From: Zingiber officinale
Lineage: Eukaryota > Streptophyta > Magnoliopsida > Zingiberales > Zingiberaceae
Direction: 5' to 3'
DNA length: 64,000 nucleotides
NCBI RefSeq assembly: GCF_018446385.1
Contig: NC_056002.1
Span: 35,450,063-35,514,062 of the forward strand
Shown: positions 34,037-45,268 of the stretch, in pieces
Layout of the letters: the number at the start of each line of letters is the position of its first letter
How positions within the stretch are numbered: position 1 is the stretch's first letter
The notes under the pieces: model-generated
Database searches by the model: none
What the model saw: the letters and a program-made list of their open reading frames with translations, nothing else
Told to the model about the DNA's origin: nothing
Position numbers and translations under genes: made by a program

Positions 34037-35809
34037 TCATTTATCTATCTTCTCTAAGTCAGGTAGGTCCTCCCACACCTTCTGTAGGTCGAGGAAGTCC
34101 AAAGAAATGTTAGGCGGCAGATACCCATCCTTGAAAACCTGTTGGATTGTGTCTTCAAATCTTTGTTGCATCCTCTTCCATATTTGAGCGCCTAGCAGAT
34201 CAAAATATTCTAGTGACTACAAGAAATCATCCTTGAATTTCGCCAGCAGCGTGCTCTTCCTCCCCATCCTTATAAACTGCCAGCTTGACCTTCACAAGCT
34301 CCAGTTGTACGGTGGCCACTCCTTGACTCTGAATAGCCTCATTTTCTTGCTCTCTCAGCATCCTGATGCTCTCAATCGCCCTAGTCAAGTGCTTCTATAG
34401 GTCAATCGCTTGCTTGCCCAGACCGATAATTTGGTCCTCTTGATGGCTTATTTGGGCTTCATGCAACCCCACTTGGGCTGTCAAGCGTTCATGATCTGCC
34501 TCCAACGGTGTGACCCACGTTTGTAGAAGTTCCTCCTCCTTGAGGGTGGTCGCCTCCAATGTAGCCTCTAAAGTAATGATGTTTGCCCGGGCCACTTCAA
34601 GTTCTTCTCGTAGATGAACCAATAAACTCACTTGTAGTTGAGACCCCTCTCGTGATCGGGCTACCTTGACTTTCGCCTTTTCTGCCACCCAGGTGGGTGT
34701 AGCCAATTTGGCTTCCAAATCCTCTACCTACTATTACAACAGCCTAATATGCTTCATTAGATGCAGCCAATTTGCCCAGGCCACTTCAAGTTCTCCGTCG
34801 CCACACCCAAAAAATGAGGAGATGGTGGCATGGCCTCCACGGATCCGCTCGGACGACCGGGTGCCTCTTGGGAACTCTCCCTCATTTTCCCCATTTGGCT
34901 GGCTGATTCTCCCTCAAATTTGATACCCATTGGAGGTCGGGAGGGAGGCAGCTCAGTTTCACTCTCTTCTCCATTCGTAGCATCCTTAGAAACTTTTGAT
35001 GTCTAGAAGTGTTTATAGGGTCGCTCAGTCCCACTTCACTTGCTTGCTTATTGAAATATTGAACATGGCGACACCTACACCAACAAAAAAAGTATTACAA
35101 AAGGAATATATAGTGTAGGACTTACCGAGTGATATCTCCAGATCGGCGACGTTAGGGCTTAGAAAGGTTCAGTATAATAAGCTCTTGTTCTCAATTATCT
35201 TGGTCACATTGAAGCACATGTCGGTCAGCAGCTCCAAGACCCTCCTATACTCAAGATCCTTCGTGTATCTTCTGAGCGGCGGTGAGTTTGACAGTTCTAC
35301 TTGCCAGCTAGTTGGGAAAGTAAAGGGAGTTGGAGACTTTATGTAAAAGAACTGACTTTTCCATCCTTTGTAAGACGAGAGAACCCCGTCCAAGAAGTGA
35401 CAACTCGCCTGAGCCATGAAGTGGAAAGCCCCGAGCTCCGTCCATTTTGGATGATAAAAATAATGAAAAAAAATGAGGGTCAGGGGTATTTGGTAAAGTC
35501 TGAAGATCACTGTTACCTTGCTCACGATCCTAAAAACATTTGGAGCTAATTATTAAAGAGGAATTTAAAAATACTCCGACACTTCTTGTAAAAATTCAAG
35601 GATTGGAAAACGAAGACCACTTTTTAATTGACTAGAAAAGAAGGTGAGGAAACCCAGTAGAAGCATGTCTGACACTTGATCCGCATTTGGTATATGAATC
35701 TGATGGTTAATCAAAATGTCGAAGGATAGTCGAATTTTGGCACGGACCTCTCAAGTGAGGGATGAACAAGTCCACTCATACCAGGGGAAAGAGGAAGGTC
35801 ACGAGCCAT
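34037..35809 (-). pseudogene. T3 antisense gene: transposase_28-like domain plus coiled coil, broken
   Basis: The ATG at 35809 (MARDLPLSPGMSGL) starts a frame that soon breaks. The domain core reads FHYFYHPKWTELGAFHF and YKGWKSQFFYIKS, matching T2 FHFFFYPKQSEPGTFIF and KHWKEFFFYIRL. A GT-AG intron of about 51 bp (35075-35125) sits at the place of the first intron of T1 and T2. A coiled coil (34718-34395) and a C-terminal end KVWEDLPDLEKIDK with a stop at 34037 follow. Several stops and shifts show decay. This is the third instance of the same gene in the window. Confidence 0.7.
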
Positions 35810-36286
35810 GAATTAAGGATAAAAAAAGGATCAAAAGTAATGGAGGGGACTTATGAAAGATTGTCGAAGGCAGAAATGGTAGTCGAAAGCAGAAGTAAGG
35901 TGAAAGAAGATGAATAAATAGGAAAATGGCATTCACCTTCCGCTGACTTAATATAGCATCACTCATTCGGCCACAGCTGTTGGATAGATCAAAGAAAAAA
36001 AAAGAGGCAGGATTGCTTCTCCGCCATTCAATAGAGCACAAGAATCAAGAAAATCTTTACAAATCATTACCCTCATTAACATAATTATCCCATCCAATCA
36101 CATAATTTGACATGACTTCGAAAAAGTACAATAGCGGCACACCCTAAGCCTGACCTAAGACATATGACATCATACAACATTAAATATGCACTACACCTCA
36201 TTAATTGGGTATCACGCCTCATTAATGTACAATCTCTCAAACATGCTTTTAATAAATGCAAGAGATTTACACCCCTTCCACCTGAC
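35810..36286. other. Region upstream of the T3 antisense gene, no gene seen
   Basis: No coding sequence is supported. A weak TATTTATT on the minus strand near 35911-35920 is the only TATA-like motif upstream of the T3 antisense ATG. No LTR end could be placed. Confidence 0.4.
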
Positions 36287-36305
36287 ATCATTGAGGTAAT
36301 CGTTG
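36287..36305. repeat. SINE target-site duplication, left copy (19 bp)
   Basis: ATCATTGAGGTAATCGTTG here and ATCATTGAGGTAACCGTTG at 36516-36534 differ at one base. A long duplication of this kind is typical of LINE-driven SINE insertion. Confidence 0.85.
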
Positions 36306-36515
36306 TCCCCTCGGATGGGTCTAGTCGCTAGCGCATGAGGTGTTGTCATTATGAGGTCTGGGGTTTGAATCTCAGCAAAGCCGAAATAAATGTCTCCCTT
36401 ATGTGTTAGTCACTATTCCAAAGGCTAGTAGCCGTCCGTAATTTACCTCCTCTATGTTGGCCCTGGGACGGGTTGGCGGGGGCACTAGGAGTGAGCGTAT
36501 TCACCTTTTGACATG
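36306..36515 (+). mobile_element. tRNA-derived SINE
   Basis: The 210-bp body lies exactly between the two copies of a 19-bp duplication. Its 5' part carries a box-A-like TAGTCGCTAGCGCATG and a box-B-like GGTTTGAATCTC, the internal RNA polymerase III promoter of tRNA-derived SINEs. A body of about 140 bp and a short T-rich tail follow. The layout resembles the plant Au-type SINEs. A diverged relative is at 12302-12487. Confidence 0.82.
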
Positions 36516-36534
36516 ATCATTGAGGTAACCGTTG
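36516..36534. repeat. SINE target-site duplication, right copy (19 bp)
   Basis: It matches 36287-36305 with one mismatch (T/C at the fourteenth base). Confidence 0.85.
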
Positions 36535-36870
36535 ACTAACTCGACTCATCCAGTCAGTCGAGTTTCCATCTCTTTCGACTAAATTTGATAGAGAGACTTG
36601 TGATGTGTCAAAATAGAAGGAGCCTCCACATGTCCCCTCAAAAAGGTCAAGATACATGCTTAGATGGACGATAAAATCAAGATGAAGATAATCTATCCCA
36701 ACCAGCCGCAATAGGAAAAGTAAACTTCTGAACAATTGTCATATAACTTGCTCGATCCTGCCAATCAAACTTTGCCCAATTGACTCCTCATAGGTTTGTG
36801 GATGTTTCTTATTCCTGCAAACCGGATATCCATTGGTTCTCTCCATCGTATGTTGACCGGTTGGAGGTAA

Positions 36871-37125
36871 ATGGGTCAGTCATGCAAGTGCTGCTGCTAC
36901 CTCTACTTCCTACTTCTGCTGGTGATTCTCCTCGTGGGCTTCAACACTGGCTTCGGCACCTTCTCCCGTGTCCTCCACGAGATCAGAGACCAGCCGCTGC
37001 ATTTCATCGGCGCCCGACCCTTTTTTTCCCGGCAAGGCCCCCGCCCTTGCTCCTTTCTGATAAACGCGATCACTCCTCGCACTCTGTTCTTTTTCATTTT
37101 TTTAACTTCTCTAATTTGTAGATAA
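36871..37125 (+). CDS. Possible small membrane protein ORF (84 codons), unrecognised
   Basis: ATG 36871 reads MGQSCKCCCYLYFLLLLVIL: a Cys-rich start (after MG, a possible acylation context) and then a strongly hydrophobic segment. A second hydrophobic stretch lies near the C terminus. The GC content is higher than that of the surroundings, as in a genuine exon. No family is recognised, and there is no clear splice signal. It may be a fragment of a host gene or chance. Confidence 0.25.
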   Translation: MGQSCKCCCYLYFLLLLVILLVGFNTGFGTFSRVLHEIRDQPLHFIGARPFFSRQGPRPCSFLINAITPRTLFFFIFLTSLICR

Positions 37126-38787
37126 TTTTATCGATTTACCTCAACCCTTTGCATTCATGTCGATTTATTGGTGTATTTTATATATTTTTTGTTCTAAAAT
37201 TAGACGATTGATGAACATATTAAACGAGGTCGATCCTCTTTTTATATTCCCTTTTATTTTTTTTCCCCAGATTTTTATAAAATTTTGATTTAAATGAAGA
37301 TATAGAATTTTTATTTTTCATATTAATTACAAATTACACAATTTTAAAATAAAATTGTAAAAATCAAATACATTTTTGTAAAAATTTATAATATATACTC
37401 AATCTATTGTAAAAAATAAATAAATTAAAATAATTTCTTTTTCCTATATCTGCCTAGGATAATTTTTTATAAAATCTTAATTTGATTTTGAATAATAAAA
37501 GTTATGTTCTTTTATTTTATTTATAAAAATTCTATCACAAAAATTTAAGAATATACAAATTAAAAAAATTTCAAAGAGTTTCACAAGTTTTATTTTATAT
37601 ATCCAAAATTTTATATTAATATTTAAATTTATGAAATGATTTTTTTTTTATAAAAAATTACTACTAAGCCACTTATGAGCATATCCTCAAATAGTTCGAG
37701 TTGAGTTAGTAACATTACTACTAAACCAACAAATAAATATTGTCATAATCAAGGTGTAATGCATTTTGTTTTGACTCTAATCTTGCATAAGTGAACTAAA
37801 CGTATCAGAATATCTGCAATGTAAGGAGTCTACCACTTTTGATGGTATAGTTTTAGTTTTCCTAGTTAAGTGTTTGGAAGGTCCTAAACTTGAATATATT
37901 TATAATAAGCTCAGGTTTTATATATGTTTACCGAACAATTAGTTGCTATATACAAAGACTTGATCACTGCTAAGATTTGGTCTTTTCACTTCATCATCAC
38001 ATATTTGTTTCTCCTTGTCTGTTTTCTTCCTTTAGATCACTGTAAAGAGCTCCTGGTATAAGACTTCATCTTCTCTTGTATTGTAGTGCATATGGAGCTC
38101 CTGATGAATCATCTGCTTGGCATTTACCAGAAAAAAGTTTATATAAACAATGCTGCTACATTAGCTTTATCATGTATTTTTATTTACCTTTTTGAAGTTC
38201 CAACTTGATAGCCATTAGGAAGATATGGCTGTGGAACCAAAAGATGAGCCCTAACTTCCATCCTTTCAAAGTAGACATCAGTAATTCTATAGCTGAGTCA
38301 GGTCTGATGCAAAAAGATAAATAAAGATGAGTCAGCATCCATTCTCTTTTCAAGACAAACTGACAGCAAAGTGCGCGCGCGCGCACACAGCCACACTGCA
38401 TGAACAGATAGTGCAAAACCATCAACCATATTTGATTTTGATTCACTGAGAATTATATTTCAACAGTTATTTTACACAAGATTAAAGTAGAATTAGGATT
38501 ATAACGCACATTTCCCACTGATTTTTCAAGCGGAAAGCACACTAAATTACTCCACACATCAGGTAAAACAGCTTGGCACAAGAAGCTGCAATTCTCTTGT
38601 GGTAAAAAAGTAAAAGTGTTTAACTTGAATCTCTAAAATATGTAGCCAGCTATGGGAAAGAAAGACCATCTCAATGAACAAAAAAAGTATCACAGGTGGA
38701 ACGCCAGTGAATTGGACGTAGAACAAAGTTACCAAGAAGCCCCATTAGACCGTCTAGAATTTGATTAGGTTTTGGAAAATGTTAACT
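37126..38787. other. AT-rich intergenic region and 3' flank of the bZIP gene
   Basis: No gene is seen. The part next to 38788 should contain the 3' UTR of the bZIP gene. An alternating GCGCGCGC run lies near 38378-38391. Confidence 0.5.
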
Positions 38788-41700
38788 TCATGAGTCTCCT
38801 GATTGGTTTACGCCAATGCTGAGCTCAGACAAAAGCTCTGCTCCTTGAGTTTGTTTTAGATCCTCCTGTTCCAAGAAATATAAGTACACAGTTATCAAAA
38901 GGAGATGCATACACTCTCCAGCAGAATATCAACTGTGACATCCTCCAATATAATCCAAATAAGAAAAGAAACTAACCGTCAATGTTCTGTTCTCGGTTTC
39001 CATTTCCTCACACAGCTTCTTGAGATTTTGAAGTTCTAGTCTGAGGGCAGTGTTCTCGTTGTTCAAGTCATTCACTTTCCTTGCCAATTCTTCGCATTCT
39101 TGCTGATACAACATGAGGGACAAAAGGTAATTTCAATTTGGTTGTCTAGATATTATGCAGTGAAACTTTTCCAACTCAAAGTGAATCATAAGATTAAGAT
39201 CAGAAAAACAAGTGTACAAAGTGTATGTGTTTTTATTCACTAAAAGAGTAAAGTCTAACAACTATTTAAATAATGAAATCCTAAAAGCTATAAATTTGAG
39301 ATTATGACATTCATCTGATAGGTGACTTTGAGATCATTGGAAAATTGTAAGCAATATACGATGTAAATGATGCTTTGGAGTAGCTCATATGGCCAGTAAT
39401 TGTTGCATAATCTAATATTTCTTTTCTCTTCTCCCTCAACTCTCTCAACTTTAGACATTTGATGGTCATTTTTGAACATGGAGTTTTTATCATTTCATAA
39501 ATAAAGATTCCACCTCAATGTTCCCTAGTTTTTTTTTTTCTCATAGTAACTTTGCACATGCATTTCAAGATTCTTATGTTGGGTGCAACGCTATATGTAT
39601 TATTTCTTTAATGTTTTATATACTGTTACTTCTTAACACTTGCAAAGAATGGTTCACCATGCATATAGGATAGAGAAAATCAAAAATAAAATGGAATAAC
39701 ATCAACTGAAAATAAACTATCTTGGACATTTAGGGGACTCTTTTATAAAAGTGCAAATACCAAATGGCATGCCTACCAGGTAACATAGTTGATTGCAACA
39801 TCATAGCTGTACTCTATAAAAACAGACCAAATGAACAACACCTGAACGGGTAATATTTAAACTAGATGCTTGGAGATGGGAAATTAATTCATGATTTAGG
39901 CATATTGGTCATTTGTATATTAAATAATTTTCATGCATTGCACTTTCAAGTCTAATTATGCACATGACATTTCAATTAATTCAACATGTTATTTTTCAAA
40001 TATATACAGTTGAGCATATAGTTCATTTTTCTGTTTAAGCAAGTCAACTCCACAAAATTTCATTCATCTTTAGCACAAATTTAAGAGAGAGATACAACAG
40101 GCTACAGAAGTTTTGGTAACTCTGACAATATGGATAACTGATAAGGTGAAGAGAACGAACAAGAAAAGAGAAAACTGATAACTGTTTCATCGCCTTAATG
40201 AAACAAAGAACACATTTCAATAATCTAAATAATACCTGCTTCCTCATCCTTGATCTTCTAGCTGATTCCCTGTTAGATTGTTTTCGTTTTTCTCTCCTCA
40301 GTTCACGTTCATCCTGAAAAAGATATTAATAAAAACATATTTTAAAAATATATATATATATATATATAGTTCATGGTTCCTCATGCATGCCCTTTACACA
40401 TCCTACCATTATGGTTCCTGAATTTGCCCCATTAGACCTAGCATACATGGGGACAGATCCAGAAAGGGAAGAACTCAACAAATCCATTTCAATATTATTT
40501 TGAGAACCAGACAGTGCTGCTCTTCCTGGGGCAGAGACTGGAAGTTTTTTGGCAGTTCGCACTCTTCCACTATAAGAAGATTGAGCATTAGCACCACTAT
40601 ATTCATCATTGCTGAGGGACTGAAAGGTTCCACCTGAGCAAATTCAGTAGGAATGACTATGACCAAAAAGTTCCAAATTGACAGAGATTAACCATTTTTC
40701 ATATAGCAGATTTACCTTTTGGAACTACAGTTTCATGACTTCTCTTTCTATTCGAGAAATGCTCCTGAATAACCAAGAGAACTTTGCGTTAACTGAAATT
40801 GAAAATATATTCTTTTGTTTTTTATCAGACAAGGAGCCCGAACTGTAACAGTATCAATTGGTCCCAAGATAACATTTTCAACAACACAAAAGTTGGCATA
40901 AACAAACGTCACAAAGATATAGCCCCATCATTTTCAAAAGGCTTCCAAAGAGTTGCAAATAGCAGGAAGAATTGTGACAAGTCTCCAAACAAAAACAGAG
41001 AAGCAAGAGGAAATTTCCCATGCATACCTTTGGTTGCCCATCGTCTCCTACGGTATCAGATGACCCCTCTGTTTCAGTATGATCGCTGCAGAAAAACAAT
41101 ATCAACAGAAAGGTCAACAAAAATCAACAGTCCATCGTCCCAGTCCGTAAAGCTAACCTCTGCGAGGCATCCTCCCCGACACTGGAGGTTCCTATATCAT
41201 TATTCTCTCGTTTGCCCAGAGATTCCCCTCCAGAAACATCCTTGCTCACTGGACGCTGGTCCTTCTGCTCCGAGGGTCTCCCTTCAGTTTCAGTCGTCCA
41301 ATAAGCCATGCCCTAGAAAATCACCCACTCCGAATATTATTCGACCCCAAATCGTAGCTAACTGAAGCTGCATTAAAAAATTTAAACAAAGAACAAAAGG
41401 GATTCCTCGAATATTTCTACCGCGTTCATCTGAGGAGGCTGAGCATAAAATCCTCCGTGCGGGTAGAACGAAGCGTAAGGGATCGGGCTTCCGAAGGGTG
41501 GCGGCATCACTTGCTAGGAGATTCCATTGCCAAAAATAACCCGCAGATATTAAAAAAAAAAAAGGTTACATGATGCAATTTTTAACACTGATGCAAACTT
41601 TTTCCGACACCGCCAAGAGGGATTCCACAAACCTGAGGTCCCCAGACCACCGGCTGCGCCGCGGCGACCGGCGAAGGCGAATAGAAGGCCTGGGCCATAA

Positions 41701-41839
41701 CGGCCGGGACTCCGTGTCCGTATAAGGACTGCATGGGGTGGACCGCAGTCAACGGCGTCGGTGGCAGTTCTGGTGGGCCCTTGGAGGGGGCTTCCGGCGA
41801 CAATTTTGCGGTGGCTGCCTTCTCCTTGTGGGAACCCAT
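38788..41839 (-). CDS. GBF: G-box-binding factor, group G bZIP transcription factor, nine exons
   Basis: Exons, all joined with GT-AG introns and conserved phase: 41633-41839, 41421-41513, 41158-41312, 41028-41085, 40716-40764, 40407-40633, 40236-40313, 38977-39102 and 38788-38865. The product is 356 residues. Residues 1-100 are the proline-rich N-terminal domain of GBFs (MPPPFGSPIPYASFYPHGG, AQPPQMNAGMAYW). Residues 152-171 hold the conserved SDHTETEGSSDT patch. The basic region has N277 and R285 in NRESARRSR. The zipper follows with L295, L302, L309, L316, M323 and L330. The family binds CACGTG as dimers in the nucleus and acts in light and stress responses. The usual YPDW near the N terminus is absent. 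Every exon is open and in phase, so the gene looks functional. The exact GBF orthologue is not decided. Confidence 0.92.
40349..40367. repeat. TA microsatellite in an intron of the bZIP gene
   Basis: A run of alternating T and A lies in the 93-bp intron between exons 6 and 7. Length variation would be expected. Confidence 0.7.
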
Positions 41840-42354
41840 CCGATTCCGCCCCAAGTGGAGGCAGCGGCGTAGGACACGGGACGAGGAGGTGGAGAGGCCG
41901 AGAATGAGATGGCAAGCGGAAACGGATCGACTCGGCCACGGCCGAGATCTGAGCGCTAGGGTTTTTTTACCAGCGCGGATTGGACCATATCCGACGCGGC
42001 GCAAAGCAGCCATACACCCCCGCAGATATCTCACGCGAAGATGGTACGTGCTAAATTTTAATTGGAACAATAGGCATGGGACCCAGAATCCGTCTCGGCT
42101 ATCTTGAGGTGGAACCCGCAAGCGACCTGGGTGTGGGTAGATGAAGAATTTCTTTAAGAAAACTAGATCAGGAACGGCGAGTGATGAGCTGGCAGCACGT
42201 GATAGGCTGGATCGTTAAAAAGTTAAACGGGCTTAATAGGCTGTAACCCTTGTTTCCTTTCACTTTATTCAGGCCCAATGTTAGCCCACTTAGGCTACAG
42301 ATAAAACGAAGGGGTCGAGAAAGAAAAGGGACGAAGTGGTTTAAAAAGCAACCG
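41840..42354. promoter_or_regulatory. Shared upstream region of the bZIP gene and a divergent pseudogene
   Basis: The 515 bp separate the bZIP ATG (41839, minus strand) from the pseudogene ATG (42355, plus strand). A perfect G-box CACGTG lies at 42196-42201, 357 bases upstream of the bZIP start. It is the binding site expected for the encoded protein. The GC-rich part near 41840-42000 is probably the 5' UTR of the bZIP gene. Confidence 0.55.
42196..42201. promoter_or_regulatory. G-box CACGTG upstream of the bZIP gene
   Basis: A palindromic CACGTG in AGCACGTGAT context. G-boxes are bound by group G bZIP and bHLH factors. Self-regulation is an inference from position. Confidence 0.5.
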
Positions 42355-42876
42355 ATGGATCTGCAGACATAGTCGGCGGCAGACGTGCTACGGGAGGGAG
42401 TGGCGGTTTCGCGAGCCGCCCCACGCACCTTCGCCTCCCTCGCTCTTGCTGTCATCTTCCCCCTCTCCTTCTCTGTCCTTGCTCAATCCCTCTTCACCCA
42501 ACCCCTCTTACTCCACCTCCGCCACAACCCCTCCGCCCCCGCCGCCGATTGAATCCTCCTCCTCCTCAACCTCTTCGTCTACCTCCTCTTCTTCTTTACC
42601 TTCTCCCTTCCCTCCACCGCCGCCATCGTTTTCACCGTCACCTCCCTCTATGCTGGCAAGCCCGTCTCCTTCGCCTCCTCCCTCGCTGCCGTCCGCCCCA
42701 TCATCCCCCGCCTCTTCCGCACCTTCCTGTGGTCCGCCCTGCTCATGTTCCTCTACATCCTCGCTCACGTCCTCGTCCTCCTCCCTCTTCTCCTTCTTTT
42801 CCCCTCCTCCCCCCTCGTTGTCTTCCTCATCGCCCTCGCCCTCCTCGCCTTCCTCGCTGCCTACGTATACATCTCC

Positions 42877-44005
42877 TGTTGGATATTGGGGCCTAAATTG
42901 ACCAATACGATTTTGAGGAGAAAAAATGGAAGCCATCAATTGTTGAAAGTCGTAATTGACTTCAAAATTGAAATCTACGTTTCGCGTAGATAGATTTAGA
43001 CTATTAATTTGCTCAAAACCGATTAAGGGTGAATGAGAAATTAATGTTCAAAGTCGGCCCAAAATAACGTTGGTTATTCATTAAGGAAATGCAAGGGAGA
43101 ATAGTCCCACATCGGAAATTTCCGATGTGCATTCCTTACTTATTAATGATGTTGAGTTATTGGAGTTAACTCAGAAAAGTACCAGGTACTCTCTGCTCAG
43201 GGGCGAGCAGGTGCTCGCACCTGTGAGCCCGCCACGTGCGCACTTTGCACTTTGCACTTTGCACTTCGCATCGTCGCGAGGAGCTTAAATTTATGCTCCA
43301 GGTGACATTGCAGTGCCTACATGGCACTCGGGTGACGTGTCAGGCTAGTACCTGACATGGCAGTGCCTATGTGGCATCCTCGTGGGCAAAGGGAGATGAC
43401 TGGACAGTTGGTTGGGCGAACGGATGGCAGCCGTTGATCAACGTTGATCAAAGAAGTATGGTGGATCGCTTGTGATGCGATCTAGAGCGTTGGATCACAA
43501 TGAGTCACGATCTGACGGCTTGGGATGAGACATGATCTGAAGCATCAGATCAATGGATCCAGATCCGATGGCTGATAGATCTGAGGGTCACAACTCTTAG
43601 ATCTGATGGATGAGATTAAAGGGGCTATGTGAAGGGTTATAACTCTTCAGTCCGGACGGCCCAGATTAATCCACCCAAAGGTCACACCCCTCCCTAAAGC
43701 CTCTTCCTTCTGTATAAATAGAACCCTCCAGATTGGAATCAAATCACTCAACTTAATCTTCTCTTCCTCAAGTATTCACTCACTCATCTTGTGCATTCAA
43801 GAGTCCAAGAAGCCTACGAGAAGGTTCGCTGGTCTCGGAAGTCGGAGTGCTACGATTCCGAGACGTTCGTCGTCGTTGTATCTTGGGAACGAATTGCAAC
43901 AATCCGTTAAGCACCGTAGCGGAGCAATATCGTTTACGGAGATAGTGTCGAACACTAGCCTCGACGATCAGTTTGCATACTCAAGAAGCTACCCGGGGTT
44001 CAACA
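42877..44005 (+). repeat. C3 5' LTR (about 1129 bp)
   Basis: It matches the right LTR except for extra sequence at about 43239-43433, which includes a TTTGCAC repeat and the direct repeat CAGTGCCTA.GTGGCA. TATAAATA at 43713-43720 marks the promoter. A perfect arm pair CAGGTGC-TC-GCACCTG lies at 43208-43223. The last 20 bases (ending GGGGTTCAACA) do not match the right LTR, and no standard primer-binding site follows. Confidence 0.82.
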
Positions 44006-44209
44006 GATGTGTTGGTAAAAGATAGGATGTAGTTACCAAACAATTAGGGTTTAATTCTCATGCAAGATAGATCTATGACGATTAAATTACTGGTGAAGCT
44101 GAGGTATCACATCAGTAGCCAAAATGCTTCCTAGATTTACTTGGAGGACAAAATGTAAGGTTGGACTATTTATCTCAAGATTAGTCAAGTTGTACGGTAG
44201 CAAGGCTGC
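44006..44209. other. C3 leader and damaged gag start
   Basis: TGGTAAAAGATAGG near 44012 is only a weak relative of the initiator-Met primer-binding site. The N-terminal part of gag expected before [12 protein letters not shown] is not readable, with frame breaks in 44124-44230. Either the 5' end of gag was damaged or the true start lies in another frame. Confidence 0.4.
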
Positions 44210-45268
44210 TTGCGATACGTGGACGCACGGAGATTTTCGTGTCGCAACTACATTCTCAACGCCTTGGACAACACGTTGTATAACGTGTATTGTTCATTGG
44301 AGACAACGAAATCTTTGTGGGAATCGCTTGAGAAGAAATACAAGACCGAAAATGCCGGACTGAAGAAATTCATCGTCGGTCGGTTTCTGGATTTCAAGAT
44401 GGTGGACTCAAAGAGCGTCTCATCTCAAGTCCAAGATATGCAATTAATACTGCATGATCTGGACGCCGAAGGAATGAAGCTGAACGAGTCATTCGCAGTT
44501 GCTGCGGTAATTGAGAAGCTCCCTCCGTTATGGAAGGATTTCAAGAATTACCTAAAGCACAAGCAAAAGGAGATAGGGCTGCAAGACCTGATCCTGAGGC
44601 TACGAATAGAGGAGGATAATCGAAAGTTATCCGACTGCAGAGGAACCAAGCGGACTATAGACGATATGTCTAACCTGGTCGAGCCGAACGCTAAAAAGCC
44701 GAAACAGTTCAAGAAGAAGGCACAAGCGAAGAAGTTCAAGGGATCCTGCTACAACTGTGGAAAGGCAGGACACCTGTCCAAAGACTGCAGACGCCCGAAG
44801 AAGCCAACCAAGGGGCCAAAGGATGCTGCGAACCACGTCGCAACCTCTCTTGAGGACTTGGATCTCACTGCGGTTGTATTTGAAGCCAACTTGGTGGATA
44901 CCAACCCGAAGCAGTGGTTCATTGATACTGGAGCAACTCGTCATATCTGTTCCGATAAGGCGATGTTCTCCAAGTATACTCCGATAAATGGCAGGAAGCT
45001 CTATATGGGTAATTCCACGACGTCGCCAATTGTCGGACTCGGAAAAGTTGTTCTGAAGATGACGTCCGGAAAGGAGCTAACACTCATTGATGTACTCCAT
45101 GTTCCCGACATCAGTAAGAACCTAGTTTCTGGAGCGGCACTAGTTAAGGCCGGATTTAGGCTAGTGTTCCAGTCAGACAACTTTGTACTTACGAAGAATA
45201 ATATCTTCGTAGGAAAGGGGTACCTAGAAAAGGGTCTATTCAAAATGGTTGTAATGCCTGTACTCTGA
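44210..45268 (+). pseudogene. C3 gag and protease
   Basis: The UBN2-type gag core has [16 protein letters not shown] and [17 protein letters not shown] zinc knuckle ([14 protein letters not shown]) binds RNA. The protease carries the active-site motif [12 protein letters not shown]. The frame runs to a TGA at 45266-45268 after MPVL. The pol region continues in the same frame, so this TGA is a single disabling change rather than a frame boundary. The start at 44210 is only the first Met in frame; the true N terminus is missing or damaged. Confidence 0.85.

Larger units (their letters stand above)
33414..36000 (+). mobile_element. T3: fragment of a third Tat-type element
   Basis: Only the segment with the antisense gene (34037-35809, minus strand) and a tandem-repeat spacer is left. 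By analogy with T1 and T2 the element itself would read on the plus strand. Its pol should lie to the left, where the C1 LTR now ends, and none is found. The right border is not defined by a recognisable LTR. Confidence 0.65.

Noticed and set aside
42446..42901. Long Ser/Pro-rich frame and its acidic counterpart on the other strand
   Set aside because: Both are shadows of the GC-rich, C-ending codons of the membrane-protein pseudogene, which is the frame with family-like hydrophobic segments.
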